Assembly: GCF_014655295.1 (NCBI RefSeq)
Contig: NZ_BNBI01000004.1
Span: 1 to 64,000 of the forward strand
Length of the DNA: 64,000 nt
Source of the DNA: Streptomyces fumanus
GTDB lineage: Bacteria > Actinomycetota > Actinomycetes > Streptomycetales > Streptomycetaceae
Direction of reading: 5' to 3'
Numbering within the stretch: position 1 is the stretch's first letter; every line of letters starts with the position of its first letter. Below the pieces are notes generated by a model that was not told the DNA's origin, searched no databases, and saw only the letters and a list, made by a program, of their open reading frames with translations. Shown here piece after piece: positions 61,188 to 64,000 of the stretch. Made by a program: the position numbers and the translations under genes.

Positions 61188-62385
61188 GGCCCGCCTCGCC
61201 CCCGCCCGCACGGCCGCCGGCGACCGGCGCCTGCTGTTCGTGCTCTCCGGCAACATGGTCCTGGACGCCGTCGAGGTGTCCGTGGTGCTCGTCGCCCTGC
61301 CGTCGATCGCCGCCGACCTCGGCCGGTCGGTGTGGGCCGTGCAGTGGCTGATGACCGGCTTCGCCCTGGGCTTCGCCGCCGTGCTGCTGCTCGGCCCCCG
61401 CCTGACCGCCCGCTGGGGACTGCGCCGCTGCTACCTCGCCGCGCTCCTGGTCTTCGCCGCCGCCTCGGTGGCCGGCGGGGTCAGCGACACCCTCTGGGTG
61501 CTGATCGCCGCCCGGCTGGTCAAGGGGGGCTGCGCCGCGCTCACCGCCCCGGCCGGGCTGGCGCTGATCGCCGCCACCTACCCGGACGGGCCCGCGCTGC
61601 GCCGGGCGGTCTCCGTGTACTCCCTGTTCGGCGCCGCCGGGTTCACCCTCGGCCTGCTGCTGTCCGGCCTGCTCACCCCGGTGAGCTGGCACTGGACCTT
61701 CCTCTTCCCCGCCCCCGTCGCCCTCGCCCTGCTCGCCTGGGGCCTGCGGGTCGTCCCGCGCACCTCCCGCCGCGAACCGCCCCAACTGCGCCCGGCGGTG
61801 CTGCGCGACGGCGGCCTGCTCCGCTCCACGCTGGGCGCCGCCACCCTCAACGGCAGCTACGCCGCCCTGCTGCTCCTGGTCACCTTCCACGCGGCGGACC
61901 GCTTCGGCTGGCGGCCCTGGCAGCTCGCCCTCGCGCTGCTGCCGGCCTGCGTCCCGCTCGCGGTGTCCGTGCCGTTCGCCGGCCGGCTCACCGGCCGGTT
62001 CGGCACCGCGGGGCCGATCGCCGCCGGAGCCGGGGCCGCCCTCGCCGGACTGCTGCTGCTCCTGCTGCGCCCCGAGCCGGCCTCGTACGCCACCGGGCTG
62101 CTGCCGACGCTGCTGCTGGTGGGCGTGGCGTTCGTGCTGTCCTTCGCCGCGCTGAACCTCCAGGCCACCCGGGGCCTGCCGGCCGAGGCGCGCGGCGCGG
62201 CCGTGCCGGTGTACCAGACCGGTGTGCAGGCGGGCGGCGTGGTGACGCTGCCGCTGGCCGCCGCCCTGCTCACCCACGGCTCCGGCCACCGGCCGGCGCT
62301 GCTCGCCCTCGTGCTCGTCCAGGCGGCCGGCCTGGCCGTCTCGCTCACCGGCCTGCGCGGCCGCACCCCCAAGGGAGCCCCCTGA
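61180..62385 (+). CDS. MFS efflux transporter
   Basis: 401 residues with about twelve membrane segments (LLFVLSGNMVLDAVEVSVVLVALPSIAADLG; WLMTGFALGFAAVLLLGPRLTARWGLRR as the conserved loop). It is related to DHA-type drug exporters, and its position suggests self-resistance by export of the polyketide. GTG start. Confidence 0.88.
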   Translation: MAEARLAPARTAAGDRRLLFVLSGNMVLDAVEVSVVLVALPSIAADLGRSVWAVQWLMTGFALGFAAVLLLGPRLTARWGLRRCYLAALLVFAAASVAGGVSDTLWVLIAARLVKGGCAALTAPAGLALIAATYPDGPALRRAVSVYSLFGAAGFTLGLLLSGLLTPVSWHWTFLFPAPVALALLAWGLRVVPRTSRREPPQLRPAVLRDGGLLRSTLGAATLNGSYAALLLLVTFHAADRFGWRPWQLALALLPACVPLAVSVPFAGRLTGRFGTAGPIAAGAGAALAGLLLLLLRPEPASYATGLLPTLLLVGVAFVLSFAALNLQATRGLPAEARGAAVPVYQTGVQAGGVVTLPLAAALLTHGSGHRPALLALVLVQAAGLAVSLTGLRGRTPKGAP

Positions 62386-62996
62386 TGACCGACCGACCGA
62401 CCCCCCTCGTCGCACCCCCGCTGCACCTCGCCGTCATCATCGGCAGCATCCGCCCCGGACGGTTCGGGCCGACCGTCGCCCGCTGGTTCGCCGGCCAGGC
62501 CCGGCAGCGCGAGGACGTCACCGTGGACCTGGTCGACCTCGTCGACTACCCGCTGCCGCTGGAGAAGGCCACCCCCGGCGACCCGCCCGACCGGGCCACC
62601 GCCGACCTGCGAGGACACCTGGCCGAACGCCTCGGCCGCGCCGACGCGTTCGTGGTCGTCACCCCCGAGTACAACAACACCCTCCCCGCGGCGCTGAAGA
62701 ACGCCATCGACTGGATCTTCGACGAGTGGGCGGCCAAGCCGGTCGGCTTCGTCTCCTACGGCGGGATGAGCGGCGGCCTGTGGGCCGTCTCCCACCTGCG
62801 GCACGTCTTCACCGAACTGCACGCCGTACCGCTGCGCGAACAGTTGATCTTCCATCAGGTGTGGAACCGGTTCGACGGCGACGCCCCCCGGGACGCCGAG
62901 GACAGCGAGGTGGCGGCCAAGACCCTCCTGGACCGCCTGGTGTGGTGGGGCGAGGCCCTGCGCGCCGCCCGCACCGCCCGTCCCTACCAGCGCTGA
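62385..62996 (+). CDS. NADPH-dependent FMN reductase
   Basis: 203 residues, flavodoxin-like fold: VIIGSIRPGRFGPTVARWF (phosphate loop), VVVTPEYNNTLPAALKNAIDWIFDEW and YGGMSGG. It reduces FMN and probably supplies the ACAD-fold hydroxylase (50420) and/or the LLM enzymes. It starts one base inside the exporter stop (TGATG). Confidence 0.9.
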   Translation: MTDRPTPLVAPPLHLAVIIGSIRPGRFGPTVARWFAGQARQREDVTVDLVDLVDYPLPLEKATPGDPPDRATADLRGHLAERLGRADAFVVVTPEYNNTLPAALKNAIDWIFDEWAAKPVGFVSYGGMSGGLWAVSHLRHVFTELHAVPLREQLIFHQVWNRFDGDAPRDAEDSEVAAKTLLDRLVWWGEALRAARTARPYQR

Positions 62997-63031
62997 GCCC
63001 GGCCCGTGGCATCCGACAGAAGGGTTCACCC

Positions 63032-63913
63032 GTGACCAGCCCCTACGACCGGCCCCTGCGGTTCGGCCTCGTCCTGTTCACCCCCGCCACCCGGGCCGAC
63101 TGGGTGGCCAAGGCCCGCGAGGCGGAGCGGCTCGGCTACGACGTCGTCTCCGTCTCCGACCACCTCGGCATGCCCGCGCCGCTGGCGACCGCCGCCCTGC
63201 TGGCCGAGGCCACCGAGCGGATCCGCATCGGCACCCTCGTCCTCAACACCGTCTTCTACCGGCCCACGGTCCTGGCCCGGGAGATCGCCACCCTGGACCA
63301 CCACACCGGCGGCCGGCTGGAGATCGGCCTCGGCGCCGGGTACGACAAGGCCCAGTTCGACCGGGCCGGACTGCCCTGGGTGCCGGCCGGGAAACGCGTC
63401 GACCACCTCGAACGCACCGTCCGCGCCCTGCGCGAGACCTTCGCCGCCCCGGACACCGTCCCGCCCCCCGTCCGCCCCCAGGGCCCCCCGATCCTGATCG
63501 CCGGCCGGGGCCCGCGGGTGCTGAGGCTGGCCGCCGAGCACGCCGACATCGTCGGCTTCACCGGCACCGCCCCCGTCCGCGACGGCGAGGGGCTGAAGCT
63601 GGGCGGCCCCGAGGAGATCACCGCCCGTATCGACGAGGTCCACGCCCTGCTCGGCGACCGCGCCCCGCGGGTGGAGCTGAACATCCCCGTGCACCGGGTG
63701 CTGCCGTCGCTGCCGTCCGGCACCGTCACCGACGTGTGGCAGAACGACCTGGCCCCCGGGCAACTGGCCGACCTGCCGTCCGTCCTGGTCGGCTCGCCCA
63801 AGGAGCGGGCGGACCAACTGCTGCGGCGGCGGGAGAAGTACGGACTGAGCTACTTCAGCGTGCTCGAACCGGAGATGGAGGCGTTCGCCGAGGTCATCGA
63901 GGAACTGCGATGA
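63032..63913 (+). CDS. F420-type LLM oxidoreductase
   Basis: 293 residues: RFGLVLFTPATRADWVAKAREAERLGYDVVSVSDHLG and IATLDHHTGGRLEIGLGAGYDKAQFDRAGLPW, as in the F420-binding subgroup related to TIGR03621. It would reduce or oxidise a double bond or carbonyl in tailoring. GTG 63032 with AGAAGGG upstream; the stop overlaps the ferredoxin start (ATGA). Confidence 0.82.
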   Translation: MTSPYDRPLRFGLVLFTPATRADWVAKAREAERLGYDVVSVSDHLGMPAPLATAALLAEATERIRIGTLVLNTVFYRPTVLAREIATLDHHTGGRLEIGLGAGYDKAQFDRAGLPWVPAGKRVDHLERTVRALRETFAAPDTVPPPVRPQGPPILIAGRGPRVLRLAAEHADIVGFTGTAPVRDGEGLKLGGPEEITARIDEVHALLGDRAPRVELNIPVHRVLPSLPSGTVTDVWQNDLAPGQLADLPSVLVGSPKERADQLLRRREKYGLSYFSVLEPEMEAFAEVIEELR

Positions 63914-64000
63914 GCGCACCGCAGGAGGGCGCGACGCTGGAGATCGCCGTGGACGAGGACCGGTGCGTGGCCGCCGGGCACTGCGTCGTCGCCGCCCCGG
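63910..64000 (+). CDS. Ferredoxin, single-cluster type (3' partial)
   Basis: Only 30 codons are inside the window: LEIAVDEDRCVAAGHCVVAAP. The CxxxxxC spacing with AGHC is typical of the small ferredoxins that feed electrons to cytochrome P450s in Streptomyces, so a P450 gene is expected just beyond the right edge. Confidence 0.75.
   Translation, partial: MSAPQEGATLEIAVDEDRCVAAGHCVVAAP

Overview
The window is very GC-rich DNA with codon use, gene families and gene packing typical of Streptomyces or a close actinomycete: four-base ATGA/GTGA start-stop overlaps, GTG, TTG and possibly CTG starts, F420-dependent enzymes, a SpoIIE-type phosphatase with an anti-sigma-like ATPase domain, and a type II polyketide synthase. 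No rRNA, tRNA, CRISPR array or insertion sequence was seen. Both ends cut a gene.

Left part (1-17004). The 3' end of a polymorphic toxin (Hint self-splicing-type domain plus a C-terminal nuclease-like tip) is followed by its presumed immunity gene. After an F420-dependent dehydrogenase comes the most unusual locus. A FecBCD-type ABC importer (4158-8158) is followed by a 37-residue peptide gene (8233), an E1-like/RRE partner, an S15/CocE hydrolase, a YcaO cyclodehydratase, a SagB-type dehydrogenase and two ABC half-exporters (8447-17004). This is a complete azole-forming RiPP (TOMM) cassette. Near-palindromic 15-base elements of Zur/Fur type lie before the importer and before the peptide gene. 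A beta-propeller gene diverges from the first element. The simplest reading is a metal-responsive RiPP metallophore with synthesis, export and re-import encoded side by side.

Middle part (17179-46679). This is mostly chromosomal and accessory functions: a voltage-gated channel, a PAS/GAF/SpoIIE phosphatase, a flavin monooxygenase with a divergent TetR regulator and paired operators, a short DtxR-type regulator, YbhB, GntR and double-MerR regulators, metYX with a cysteine-type leader peptide, an LLM monooxygenase, a large secreted multi-domain glycan-related protein, a sirtuin, an MpaB oxygenase/polyprenyl synthetase operon, manA, a DUF4232 lipoprotein, an acyltransferase, a terD gene fragment, yqeY, a GNAT enzyme, and a peptide-type ABC importer whose transcript begins with a second, classical RRHIDL leader peptide. 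The two leaders suggest that metYX and the importer share sulfur/cysteine attenuation.

Right part (46841-64000). This is the start of an angucycline-type aromatic polyketide cluster. It opens with SnoaL-like and regulatory genes and an array of six 23-bp direct repeats. The core follows in the order known from pga/urd clusters: FAD hydroxylase, TcmI-type cyclase, KS-alpha, CLF, ACP, ketoreductase, didomain aromatase/cyclase, and a fused hydroxylase-reductase with an internal start. Tailoring genes come next (two LLM oxidoreductases, FMN reductase, MFS exporter, ferredoxin), and the cluster runs off the right edge.
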